Shown here one piece after another: positions 1 through 6,630 of a stretch of DNA of 12,270 bases (positions are counted from its first letter, which is position 1; each line of letters begins with the position of its first letter). Both the position numbers and the translations under genes were made by a program. The notes beneath the pieces were generated by a model. That model was not told where the DNA came from and searched no databases. It was given only the letters and a program-made list of their open reading frames with translations. Origin of the DNA: Rhodocyclaceae bacterium (GTDB taxonomy: Bacteria > Pseudomonadota > Gammaproteobacteria > Burkholderiales > Rhodocyclaceae); assembly GCA_030682595.1 (NCBI GenBank), contig JAUXNZ010000064.1:1-12270 (forward strand). Reading direction: 5' to 3'.

Positions 1-492
1 GAAAAAACCGTCGGCAAGGAGGGGCCGCACGCGCTGGCGTCCTTCAAACGCGTTATCGACATCAACCTGGTCGGCACCTTCAACATGATTCGCCTGGCGG
101 CGGATGCCATGTGTCGCAACGCGCCGAACGCCGCAGGCGAGCGGGGCGTGATCGTCAGCACCGCGTCGGTGGCGGCGTACGAAGGCCAGTTGGGGCAGGT
201 AGCGTATGCCGCGTCGAAAGCCGGCATTGTCGGCATGACCCTGCCGATCGCCCGCGATTTGTCGCGCAATGGCATCCGGGTGATGACCATCGCGCCGGGC
301 ATTTTCGAGACGCCGATGCTGCTGGGGATGCCACCAGAGGTGCAGGAGGCGCTGGGCAAGATGGTGCCGTTTCCCTCGCGCTTGGGCAAGCCGGCCGAAT
401 ATGCCGCGCTGGCGCTGCACATCTTCGAAAACCCGATGTTGAACGGCGAGGTGATCCGCCTCGACGGCGCCATTCGCATGCAGCCCAAATAA
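1..492 (+). CDS. SDR-family 3-hydroxyacyl-CoA dehydrogenase-like protein (5' end outside window)
   Basis: Seen: an open frame enters from the left edge and ends at TAA 490-492, giving 163 visible residues. It carries the C-terminal two thirds of a classical short-chain dehydrogenase/reductase. Catalytic residues are visible: Asn in INLVG (visible residue 22), Ser56 in STASVAAY, and Tyr69 and Lys73 in YAASK, with the usual 13- and 4-residue spacing. The NAD-binding TGxxxGxG segment must lie upstream. The tail, with APGIFETPML and NGEVIRLDGAIRM, closely resembles bacterial relatives of type 10 17-beta-HSD, which oxidise 3-hydroxyacyl-CoA or 2-methyl-3-hydroxybutyryl-CoA in fatty-acid or isoleucine breakdown. 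Context: it ends two bases before the proposed ccoI start, so the two may be translationally coupled. The SDR assignment is firm; the exact substrate is inferred. Confidence 0.85.
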   Translation, partial: EKTVGKEGPHALASFKRVIDINLVGTFNMIRLAADAMCRNAPNAAGERGVIVSTASVAAYEGQLGQVAYAASKAGIVGMTLPIARDLSRNGIRVMTIAPGIFETPMLLGMPPEVQEALGKMVPFPSRLGKPAEYAALALHIFENPMLNGEVIRLDGAIRMQPK

Positions 493-494
493 TT

Positions 495-2948
495 TTGGGT
501 ACTGCGGAGCGTTGTTACCACTGCGGCCTGCCGGTGCCGGCCGGCGGCGACTGGCAGGTCACGATTGACGCCGTGCCGCAGCCGATGTGCTGCGCCGGCT
601 GTCAGGCCGTCGCGCAGGCGATCGTTGCCAACAACCTGACGGATTATTACCGGCATCGCGACGCCATGCCGGAAAGCCAGCGCGAGGCCATGCCGCAGGC
701 CTTGCAGGAGCTGGGGCTGTTCGACCATCCCGAGGTGCAGAAAAATTTTGTCCGGCCGGTGGGTGAACATGAACGCGAGGCGGCGCTGATTCTCGAAGGC
801 ATCACCTGCGCGGCCTGCGTCTGGCTCAACGAGGCGCATCTGGCCCGTCAGCCGGGCGTGACCGCAGTGGACATCAATTACGCCACGCGCCGCGCCCGGG
901 TGCGCTGGGACGAGCGGGTCACCAAGTTGTCGGCGCTGCTCGAGGCCATCCAGGCGATCGGCTATCGCGCCCACCCCTACGATATCGCCCGCTCCGAGCA
1001 ATTGGCGCAAAAGGAGCGCCGTACCGCCCAATGGCGGTTGTTCGTCGCGGGTTTTGGCATGATGCAGGTGATGATGTATGCCTTGCCGGTGTATTTCGCT
1101 GACGGCGACATGACGGCGGATATCGAGCAGTTGATGCGATGGGCAAGTTTGCTCCTGACCCTGCCGGTGATGGCCTATTCGTCCGCTCCCTTCTTTGCCA
1201 ATGCCTGGCGCGATTTGCGGTTCAAGCGGGTGGGCATGGATGTGCCGGTGGCGCTCGGCATCGGTAGCGTCTTCGCCGCCAGCCTCTGGGCGACCCTGAT
1301 GGCGACCGGCGAGGTGTATTTCGATGCGGTGACGATGTTTGTGTTTTTCCTGCTGACCGGACGCTATCTGGAGATGATGGCGCGCCAGAAGGCGGCGCGC
1401 GGTGTCGAGGAACTGGCGCGGGCGCTGCCGGCCTTTGCCGAACGCCTGTCGCATTGGCCGGCGCGTGATGGCGAGCGGGTGGCGGTGGCTGATCTGTGTG
1501 CCGGCGATTGTGTGCTGGTGCGGCCGGGTGAAGTGATCCCGGGCGACGGCGGGGTGATCGATGGCGCAAGCAGCACCGATGAGTCGCTGTTGACCGGGGA
1601 AAGCAGGCCGTGCGCCAAGCAGATCGGCGACGCGGTGATTGGTGGCAGTCTGAATGTGTCAAGTCCGCTGGTGGTGCGCTTGCAGCGCGTGGGCGAGGCG
1701 ACGCGCCTGGCCTCGATTCGCCGCCTGATGGAGCAGGCGGCCGCGGAAAAGCCGGCGCTGGTCCAACTGGCGGATCGCATTGCCTTCCACTTTGTCTGGA
1801 TTTTGCTCGTGCTGGCTGTCGCGACCGGGCTTTACTGGCTGAATACCAACCCGGTTCAGGCGCTGTGGATATTCGTTTCCGTGTTGGTGGTGAGTTGTCC
1901 TTGTGCACTTGCGCTGGCGACTCCGACGGCGCTGACCGTGGCTACCGGCGCACTGGCACGCGAAGGGGTGCTGGTCACGCGCGGTCATGCCATTGAAACG
2001 CTGGCCCGCGCCAGCCACTGGATTTTCGACAAGACCGGCACCCTGACGGTCGGCCGACCGACGGTGGTGGCGCTGCAACTTGACGCTGCGGCAAATCCAG
2101 CGGAAGTCCCGACACTGGTGCGCGCGCTCGAGGGGGCGTCAGAACATCCGCTCGGCCGCGCCTTGCTGGAGAAAGTCGGCGCTGGCGAGACGGCGTCGGT
2201 GACCGGGTTAAGAGCGCTGACGGGGCAGGGTATCGAGGCGCGGCTGAACCATGCGGACGGCCCGCGCCAGCTGAGAATTGGTGTGCCAGCATTCGTCGCC
2301 GAGTTGCATGGCAAACCACTGCCACAGGAGATGGCTGGCTGGCTCCAATCTGGCGACACCGTGGTGGCGCTGGGCGACGCGAAGGGCTGGCTGGCCTGGT
2401 TCCGGATCGCCGATGCCTTGCGCCCCGGGGTGGCCGCCACGCTCGGCGCAATGCGCGCACGCGGGCTGAAATTGACCATCCTGTCGGGCGATGCGCCAGA
2501 AACAGTGGCAGCGGTGGCGGCGGAACTGGGCATCGACGACTTCCATGGCGGCATGACCCCGGAGGGGAAGCATGCCTATCTGAGCGAACTACAGGCGCGC
2601 GGTGCAACCGTGGCGATGGTCGGCGATGGCGTGAATGACGCACCCGTGCTGGCGCAGGCGCATGTGTCGATCGCCATGGGCGGCGGCACCGAACTGGCCC
2701 GTGGTCAGGCCGACGTGATCCTGTTGTCCGACGATCTGACGCATCTCGCCCGCGGCGCTTTACTGGCGCGCCGCACCTTGTCGATCATCCGGCAGAATCT
2801 GGCCTGGTCTTTTGCTTACAACGTTACGGCGATACCATTGGCCATGGCAGGTTGGGTCACGCCATGGATGGCGGGTATCGGCATGTCGGCCAGTTCATTG
2901 CTGGTGGTCATGAACGCGTTGCGGCTGCAAAAAAAACGGAGGGGTTGA
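495..2948 (+). CDS. ccoI: Copper-translocating P1B-type ATPase of cbb3 oxidase assembly (CcoI/FixI)
   Basis: This inner-membrane ATPase exports copper for the CuB site of cbb3 oxidase. Seen in the 817-aa product: an N-terminal cysteine-rich metal-binding region (CYHC at 7-10, CCAGC at 32-36), a heavy-metal-associated domain with C105-A-A-C108, membrane helices from about residue 180, actuator TGE at 367-369, the Cys-Pro-Cys metal site at 468-470, phosphorylation motif D512-KTGT, His551-Pro552 of the nucleotide domain, and GDGVND at 710-715. The C-terminal helix pair ends in a basic tail. Start choice: the frame is open far upstream, but the family N-terminus begins just before CYHCG and no in-frame ATG or GTG is suitably placed. 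TTG at 495-497, two bases after the upstream stop, is the best start. It has no clear Shine-Dalgarno, so coupling to the upstream gene is likely. The pairing with ccoS and the cco cluster separates it from general CopA exporters. Confidence 0.95.
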   Translation: MGTAERCYHCGLPVPAGGDWQVTIDAVPQPMCCAGCQAVAQAIVANNLTDYYRHRDAMPESQREAMPQALQELGLFDHPEVQKNFVRPVGEHEREAALILEGITCAACVWLNEAHLARQPGVTAVDINYATRRARVRWDERVTKLSALLEAIQAIGYRAHPYDIARSEQLAQKERRTAQWRLFVAGFGMMQVMMYALPVYFADGDMTADIEQLMRWASLLLTLPVMAYSSAPFFANAWRDLRFKRVGMDVPVALGIGSVFAASLWATLMATGEVYFDAVTMFVFFLLTGRYLEMMARQKAARGVEELARALPAFAERLSHWPARDGERVAVADLCAGDCVLVRPGEVIPGDGGVIDGASSTDESLLTGESRPCAKQIGDAVIGGSLNVSSPLVVRLQRVGEATRLASIRRLMEQAAAEKPALVQLADRIAFHFVWILLVLAVATGLYWLNTNPVQALWIFVSVLVVSCPCALALATPTALTVATGALAREGVLVTRGHAIETLARASHWIFDKTGTLTVGRPTVVALQLDAAANPAEVPTLVRALEGASEHPLGRALLEKVGAGETASVTGLRALTGQGIEARLNHADGPRQLRIGVPAFVAELHGKPLPQEMAGWLQSGDTVVALGDAKGWLAWFRIADALRPGVAATLGAMRARGLKLTILSGDAPETVAAVAAELGIDDFHGGMTPEGKHAYLSELQARGATVAMVGDGVNDAPVLAQAHVSIAMGGGTELARGQADVILLSDDLTHLARGALLARRTLSIIRQNLAWSFAYNVTAIPLAMAGWVTPWMAGIGMSASSLLVVMNALRLQKKRRG

Positions 2949-3164
2949 ATGGAAAGTTTGTATCTGTTGATCCCTTTTTCGGTGGTGCTGGTCTTCGTGA
3001 TCGGCGTCATCTTCTGGTGGTCTTTGAAGAGCGGTCAGATGGAAGATCTGGAAGGGCCGGCCTATCGCGTGTTGATGGACGATGATCGCGTCACGCCAGC
3101 GCCGAAGGAAAATCCCCCAAGCAAGGAGTCTGTTGACGCAGATCAAATCCCACTAAACAAGTAA
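2949..3164 (+). CDS. ccoS: cbb3 oxidase maturation protein CcoS
   Basis: A small single-span membrane protein of 71 aa. The N-terminal helix covers about residues 4-26 (SLYLLIPFSVVLVFVIGVIFWW), followed by the family-typical SGQMEDLEGPAYRVLMDDD segment and a variable hydrophilic tail. CcoS is known to be needed for cofactor (heme b and CuB) insertion into CcoN. Its ATG follows the ccoI TGA directly (TGA-ATG) and is in the same reading frame. A purine-rich Shine-Dalgarno (GGAGGGG, 2938-2944) lies inside the ccoI end. Oddity: codons 62-66 of the variable tail contain a perfect FNR-type box (3133-3146), so this tail may be constrained by DNA function rather than protein function. An intrinsic terminator follows 50 bp downstream. 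Confidence 0.95.
   Translation: MESLYLLIPFSVVLVFVIGVIFWWSLKSGQMEDLEGPAYRVLMDDDRVTPAPKENPPSKESVDADQIPLNK
3133..3146 (+). promoter_or_regulatory. FNR/ANR-type box inside the 3' end of ccoS
   Basis: TTGACGCAGATCAA matches the FNR/ANR consensus TTGAT-N4-ATCAA at 9 of 10 defined positions. It is identical, spacer included, to the box at 9191-9204. A -10-like hexamer TAAGAT lies at 3168-3173. The distance from box centre to the end of this -10 is 33.5 bp, the same as in the ccoN promoter, so transcription would be expected from about 3180-3181. No gene starts immediately downstream; the next element is the terminator at 3215-3244. It may drive a short RNA or act as a distal site for ccoN. Confidence 0.6.
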
Positions 3165-3180
3165 GGGTAAGATTGCGCGG

Positions 3181-3244
3181 TTCGTTTCATCGGTTAGTCT
3201 CTCTGTTGGGGTTGGGGGTGCGCGGTTGCGCACCCCTTTTTTTT
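3181..3244 (+). ncRNA. Candidate FNR-dependent small RNA between ccoS and ccoN
   Basis: Inferred unit of about 64 nt. The start is set by the FNR box and -10 element upstream, and the end by the perfect terminator hairpin with its U-run. The 5' half is unstructured and pyrimidine-rich, with TCTCTCT at 3198-3204. The 3' half is the terminator stem. FNR-controlled small RNAs of this size are known in other bacteria (FnrS in enterics and Neisseria), but I see no sequence relation to them and do not assign this to a family. The alternative is that the terminator only ends the ccoI-ccoS transcript. Confidence 0.3.
3215..3244 (+). terminator. Rho-independent terminator after ccoS
   Basis: A perfect 9-bp stem, GGGGTGCGC (3215-3223) with GCGCACCCC (3228-3236), closes a GGTT tetraloop and is followed at once by eight Ts (3237-3244). 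This is a textbook intrinsic terminator. It separates the ccoI-ccoS transcript from the independently promoted ccoN operon, and it would also end any transcript started by the FNR box at 3133-3146. Confidence 0.9.
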
Positions 3245-3265
3245 GCTTGTAGCCATAGGCCTAGA

Positions 3266-3281
3266 GTGGTTAAATAACCAC
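3266..3281. promoter_or_regulatory. Palindromic candidate operator upstream of the ccoN promoter
   Basis: GTGGTTA-AA-TAACCAC is a perfect inverted repeat with 7-bp arms and a 2-bp centre, set in AT-rich DNA. Its centre (3273.5) is exactly 40 bp upstream of the centre of the ccoN FNR box, about -81.5 from the predicted start. It does not match the FNR consensus (TTGAT half-sites) or the CRP consensus (TGTGA half-sites). The regulator is unknown; function is inferred only from symmetry and position. Confidence 0.4.
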
Positions 3282-3306
3282 ATAAATAAAATTGTCTTAG
3301 AAAAAG

Positions 3307-3347
3307 TTGACCTGAGTCAATTTGACGCACCTGATGTGAAGTATCCT
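3307..3347 (+). promoter_or_regulatory. FNR/ANR-dependent promoter of ccoNOQP
   Basis: TTGACCTGAGTCAA (3307-3320) is a symmetric FNR/ANR box with half-sites TTGAC and GTCAA. A -10 element, TATCCT, lies at 3342-3347. This predicts a start near 3355, placing the box centre (3313.5) at -41.5, the class II activator position where the box replaces a -35 element. It matches the known oxygen control of cbb3 operons in many proteobacteria. The leader to the ccoN ATG is about 69 nt. Confidence 0.85.
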
Positions 3348-3423
3348 TCGCCCCCATCCTCCCGGGGGAATGAATGGAGCGGGCGGGGCGGTTTGTTTTT
3401 ATATGAGAGAGGTGAACACCATC

Positions 3424-4848
3424 ATGCAATCGCAAGCGACTTACAACTACAAGGTTGTGCGCCAGTTCGCCGTGATGACCGTTATCTGGGGCATCGTCGG
3501 CATGCTGGTCGGCGTCATAATCGCCTCCCAACTGGTCTGGCCGGATCTGTTGCCCTTCGAATGGCTGTCCTATGGAAGGCTGAGGCCGCTACACACCAAC
3601 GCCGTGATCTTCGCCTTCGGCGGTTGCGCGCTGTTCGCCACCTCGTTTTACGTGGTGCAGCGCACCTGCCATACCTCGTTATTCCTTCCCGGCCTGGCGA
3701 CCTTCATTTTCTGGGGCTGGCAGGTCGTCATCGTGCTGGCCGCGATCACGCTGCCGCTGGGCTTTACCCAGGGCAAGGAATACGCCGAGCTCGAGTGGCC
3801 GATCGATATCCTGATCACCGTTATCTGGGTGGCCTACGCTATCGTATTCTTCGGTACCATCGGCATCCGCAAGACCCCGCACATTTATGTGGCCAACTGG
3901 TTCTACGGCGCCTTCATCATTGCCGTCGCACTCTTGCACATCTTCAACAGTGCGGCGATCCCCGTCACCCTGACCAAGTCCTACTCGGCCTATGCCGGCG
4001 TGCAGGATGCGATGATCCAGTGGTGGTACGGCCATAACGCGGTGGGCTTCTTCCTGACCGCCGCCTTCCTCGGCATGATGTACTACTTCGTGCCGAAACA
4101 GGCCGAACGGCCGATCTATTCCTACCGTCTGTCTGTGGTGCACTTCTGGGCGCTGGTTTTTACCTACATGTGGGCCGGTCCGCACCACCTGCACTACACC
4201 GCGTTGCCCGACTGGACACAATCCATCGGCATGGTCTTCTCGCTGATCCTGCTGGCGCCTTCCTGGGGCGGCATGATCAACGGCATCATGACGCTGTCCG
4301 GCGCCTGGCACAAGCTGCGTGACGACCCGATTCTCAAGTTCATGATCGTTTCGCTGTCCTTCTACGGCATGTCGACCTTCGAAGGTCCGATGATGTCGAT
4401 CAAGACGGTCAACGCGCTGTCGCATTACACGGACTGGACGGTCGGCCACGTGCATTCCGGAGCGCTCGGCTGGGTGGCGATGATCTCCATCGGTTCGATT
4501 TACTACCTGATTCCGCGGCTGTTCGGTAAGGCGCAAATGTATTCGGTCGGACTGATCAATGTGCATTTCTGGCTGGCCACGCTCGGCACCGTGCTCTACA
4601 TCGCCGCGCTGTGGATCTCCGGCGTGATGCAGGGTCTGATGTGGCGCGCCACCAACGCGGACGGCACGCTGACCTATTCCTTCGTCGAGTCGGTCAAGGC
4701 CTCCTACCCGTTCTGGACCATTCGCGTCGTCGGCGGCGTGTTGTTCCTCACCGGCATGCTGCTGATGGCCTACAACATGTTCAAGACCATCGCCAGTGGC
4801 AAAGCGGTCGATGACGCCCCCGTCCTCGCCCCCGCCCACGCCCACTGA
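3424..4848 (+). CDS. ccoN: cbb3-type cytochrome c oxidase subunit I (CcoN)
   Basis: The catalytic heme-copper subunit, reducing O2 to water at a heme b3-CuB centre in the inner membrane. The 474-aa product has the family's usual length and about twelve hydrophobic helices. Metal ligands are visible: His57 (LHTNAV) for low-spin heme b, His204 (WYGHNAV) and His254-His255 (GPHHLHY) of the CuB site, and His342 and His344 (GHVHSG) for the two hemes. Start choice: in-frame ATGs also occur at 3370 and 3403, but the family N-terminus is MQSQATYNYKVVRQF, and the ATG at 3424 follows a good Shine-Dalgarno (AGAGAGGTG, 3406-3414) with a 9-nt spacer. It is the first gene of ccoNOQP and is driven by the FNR promoter upstream. 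The C-terminus is rich in Ala, Pro and His. Confidence 0.98.
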   Translation: MQSQATYNYKVVRQFAVMTVIWGIVGMLVGVIIASQLVWPDLLPFEWLSYGRLRPLHTNAVIFAFGGCALFATSFYVVQRTCHTSLFLPGLATFIFWGWQVVIVLAAITLPLGFTQGKEYAELEWPIDILITVIWVAYAIVFFGTIGIRKTPHIYVANWFYGAFIIAVALLHIFNSAAIPVTLTKSYSAYAGVQDAMIQWWYGHNAVGFFLTAAFLGMMYYFVPKQAERPIYSYRLSVVHFWALVFTYMWAGPHHLHYTALPDWTQSIGMVFSLILLAPSWGGMINGIMTLSGAWHKLRDDPILKFMIVSLSFYGMSTFEGPMMSIKTVNALSHYTDWTVGHVHSGALGWVAMISIGSIYYLIPRLFGKAQMYSVGLINVHFWLATLGTVLYIAALWISGVMQGLMWRATNADGTLTYSFVESVKASYPFWTIRVVGGVLFLTGMLLMAYNMFKTIASGKAVDDAPVLAPAHAH

Positions 4849-4868
4849 TCGCAAGGGAGACCATCACC

Positions 4869-5480
4869 ATGTTGACACACGCGAAAATCGAAACCAGCAA
4901 CACCCTGATGATCGTTCTGACCACGTTGGTCCTGGTCTGGGGCGGCCTGGTGGAAATCGTGCCACTGTTCTTCCAGAAATCATTGACCACGCCGGTCAAT
5001 GAGCTGGTCAAGCCTTATCCCGCCCTGCAACTGGCCGGACGCGACATCTACATCCGCGAGGGTTGCTACAACTGCCACTCGCAGATGATTCGTCCCTTCC
5101 GCGCGGAAACCGAGCGTTACGGCCACTACTCGGTGGCGGGTGAGTTTGTCTATGATCATCCGTTCCAGTGGGGCTCCAAGCGCACCGGCCCTGATCTGGC
5201 GCGGGTGGGCGGGCGCTACTCCGACCAGTGGCACAAGATCCATCTGTTGAATCCGCGCGACGTCGTGCCCGAGTCGAACATGCCGGCTTACGCCTGGCTG
5301 GATCGGCCGCTCAAGGAGCCGAATATCGGCGCCAAGATGGCGGCGCTGCGCAAGGTGGGCGTTCCCTATACCGACCAGGAAATTGCCGAAGCGCCGCAGG
5401 CGGTCGAAGGCAAAACCGAAGTCGAGGCCGTCATCGCCTACCTGCAGGGCATGGGTCTGGCGCTCAAGCAGACCCGCTAA
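4869..5480 (+). CDS. ccoO: cbb3-type cytochrome c oxidase subunit II, mono-heme (CcoO)
   Basis: A membrane-anchored c-type cytochrome that passes electrons from CcoP to CcoN. The 203-aa product has one N-terminal helix (about residues 13-35), then a periplasmic domain with a single heme c motif, C66-Y-N-C69-H70. It also has the family stretch SQMIRPFRAETERYGHYS and a likely axial Met in ESNMPAY. The ATG at 4869 follows a strong Shine-Dalgarno (AAGGGAGA, 4853-4860), 20 bp after the ccoN stop. A perfect 9-bp inverted repeat lies within its early codons (4980-5002). Length and motif order match the family, with no sign of damage. Confidence 0.98.
   Translation: MLTHAKIETSNTLMIVLTTLVLVWGGLVEIVPLFFQKSLTTPVNELVKPYPALQLAGRDIYIREGCYNCHSQMIRPFRAETERYGHYSVAGEFVYDHPFQWGSKRTGPDLARVGGRYSDQWHKIHLLNPRDVVPESNMPAYAWLDRPLKEPNIGAKMAALRKVGVPYTDQEIAEAPQAVEGKTEVEAVIAYLQGMGLALKQTR
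4980..5002 (+). repeat. Inverted repeat (potential mRNA hairpin) in early ccoO
   Basis: TCATTGACC (4980-4988) and GGTCAATGA (4994-5002) are perfect 9-bp arms around a 5-base loop, in codons about 38-45 of ccoO. It resembles TTGA/TCAA half-sites, but the half-site spacing is longer than in an FNR box. In the mRNA it would form a stable hairpin just after the region encoding the membrane anchor. No function is known; it could be chance. Confidence 0.4.
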
Positions 5481-5486
5481 GCCAAA

Positions 5487-5666
5487 ATGGATATCAACGA
5501 CCTGCGTTCCATCTTCACGGTGCTGGTGTTCGGCGCGTTCATCGGCATCGTGGCGTGGGCATACTCCTCCAAGCGCAAGCAAGCGTTCGATGAAGCGGCC
5601 AGACTGCCGCTCGACGACGACGAGCCAGCCAGCCAGGAGAATGCAGTGGGCCAAAAGCACAACTGA
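5487..5666 (+). CDS. ccoQ: cbb3-type oxidase small subunit CcoQ (FixQ)
   Basis: A small membrane subunit that stabilises the cbb3 complex. The 59-aa product starts MDINDLRSIFTVLVF, has one hydrophobic helix (about residues 8-26), then a basic SSKRK stop-transfer and an acidic tail (LPLDDDEPA). It lies between ccoO and ccoP, as expected for this family: 6 bp after the ccoO stop and 12 bp before the ccoP ATG. No strong Shine-Dalgarno is visible (GCCAAA precedes the ATG), so translation is probably coupled to ccoO. Its size, topology and position make the assignment secure despite low sequence conservation in CcoQ. Confidence 0.92.
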   Translation: MDINDLRSIFTVLVFGAFIGIVAWAYSSKRKQAFDEAARLPLDDDEPASQENAVGQKHN

Positions 5667-5678
5667 AAGGAATTCGTC

Positions 5679-6614
5679 ATGGATTTCAAGAACACGAGCG
5701 ATTTCGTCCACGGTTTCTGGAACTACTACGTCATCGTCATCGTCATCGTCAGCATCATCGGCTGCGCCGTATTTTTGTGGGTGCAAGGCTTTGCCAAGCA
5801 CAAGCCCGGCGAGGTGACCGGCCACGTCTGGGACGAGAATCTCGAGGAGTACAGCAACCCACTGCCCAACTGGTGGCGCTGGATGTTTTACATCACCGTG
5901 GTGTTCGCGCTGGTTTATCTCGCGCTTTATCCCGGCCTCGGCAACATGGCGGGCAGCTTTGGCTGGACGGCGCGCGGCCAGTACGAAGCCGAGATGCAGG
6001 CGGCCGAGGTGCAATATGGTCCTAAATTCAACCAGTTCCTCCAGCAGGACATCATGACCGTGGCGGCCAACCCGGAAGCCAGGGAAATGGGCGCGCGGCT
6101 GTTCCAGACGTATTGCGCCCAGTGCCATGGCGGCGACGCCGGCGGCTCGCCGAGCTTCCCCAACCTGAAGGACGGCGACTGGCTGTGGGGCGGCACGCCC
6201 GACCGGATCAAGGAGAGCATCACGCTCGGCCGGATGGGCGTGATGCCCCCGATGGGCACCAAGCCCGACATGGACGCCGAGCAGGTCAAGGATGTCGTGC
6301 ACTATGTGCGTTCCCTGTCCGGTCTGACGGCCGACTCGGTGCGTATCCAGCGTGGCCAGGAACTCTATCCGCAAGCCTGCGCGGCCTGTCATGGCGTCGA
6401 TGCGAAAGGCATGGAAGCGGCCGGCTATCCGAACCTGACCGACAAAATCTGGCTGCACGGCTCGCGCGAAGACAAGATGATCGAGATCGTCACCAAGGGC
6501 ATCACCAATCAAATGCCACCCTATGGCGAATTCATTGGCGAAGCCAGGGTGCATCTGCTGACCGCCTATGTCTGGGGTCTGGGCGGTGGCGTCAAGCCAG
6601 TCGCTGCGCAATAG
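5679..6614 (+). CDS. ccoP: cbb3-type cytochrome c oxidase subunit III, di-heme (CcoP)
   Basis: The electron-entry subunit, accepting electrons from soluble or membrane cytochrome c. The 311-aa product has two N-terminal helices (about residues 16-36 and 66-88), separated by the conserved ENLEEYSNPLPNWWRWMF segment. Two periplasmic cytochrome c domains follow, with heme motifs C146-A-Q-C149-H150 and C234-A-A-C237-H238. Met ligand regions (GVMPPMG and NQMPPYGE) follow each. The ATG at 5679 has a Shine-Dalgarno (AAAGGAA, 5666-5672) overlapping the end of ccoQ. The first helix is encoded partly by a (GTCATC)3 tandem repeat (5730-5747, Val-Ile repeats). It is the last structural gene; a hairpin follows the stop codon. 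Confidence 0.98.
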   Translation: MDFKNTSDFVHGFWNYYVIVIVIVSIIGCAVFLWVQGFAKHKPGEVTGHVWDENLEEYSNPLPNWWRWMFYITVVFALVYLALYPGLGNMAGSFGWTARGQYEAEMQAAEVQYGPKFNQFLQQDIMTVAANPEAREMGARLFQTYCAQCHGGDAGGSPSFPNLKDGDWLWGGTPDRIKESITLGRMGVMPPMGTKPDMDAEQVKDVVHYVRSLSGLTADSVRIQRGQELYPQACAACHGVDAKGMEAAGYPNLTDKIWLHGSREDKMIEIVTKGITNQMPPYGEFIGEARVHLLTAYVWGLGGGVKPVAAQ

Positions 6615-6630
6615 TCACACGATGTTTATC

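Noticed and set aside
111..494. Upstream extension of the ccoI frame to 111
   Set aside because: The extra 128 codons lie within the dehydrogenase gene in another frame and are Arg/Gly-rich; CcoI proteins begin near the CYHCG motif.
3370..3423. Earlier in-frame starts for ccoN (ATG 3370 and 3403)
   Set aside because: The added residues are not family-like, and the best Shine-Dalgarno serves the ATG at 3424.
3679..4854. Long minus-strand open frame (391 codons) opposite ccoN
   Set aside because: Shadow of a high-GC coding strand; the product is His/Arg/Gly-rich with no recognisable domain, and ccoN on the other strand is certain.
4980..6611. Minus-strand open frame of 543 codons opposite ccoO-ccoQ-ccoP
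   Set aside because: It spans three genuine genes in antisense and has low-complexity His/Asp-rich composition, so it is a codon-bias artefact.
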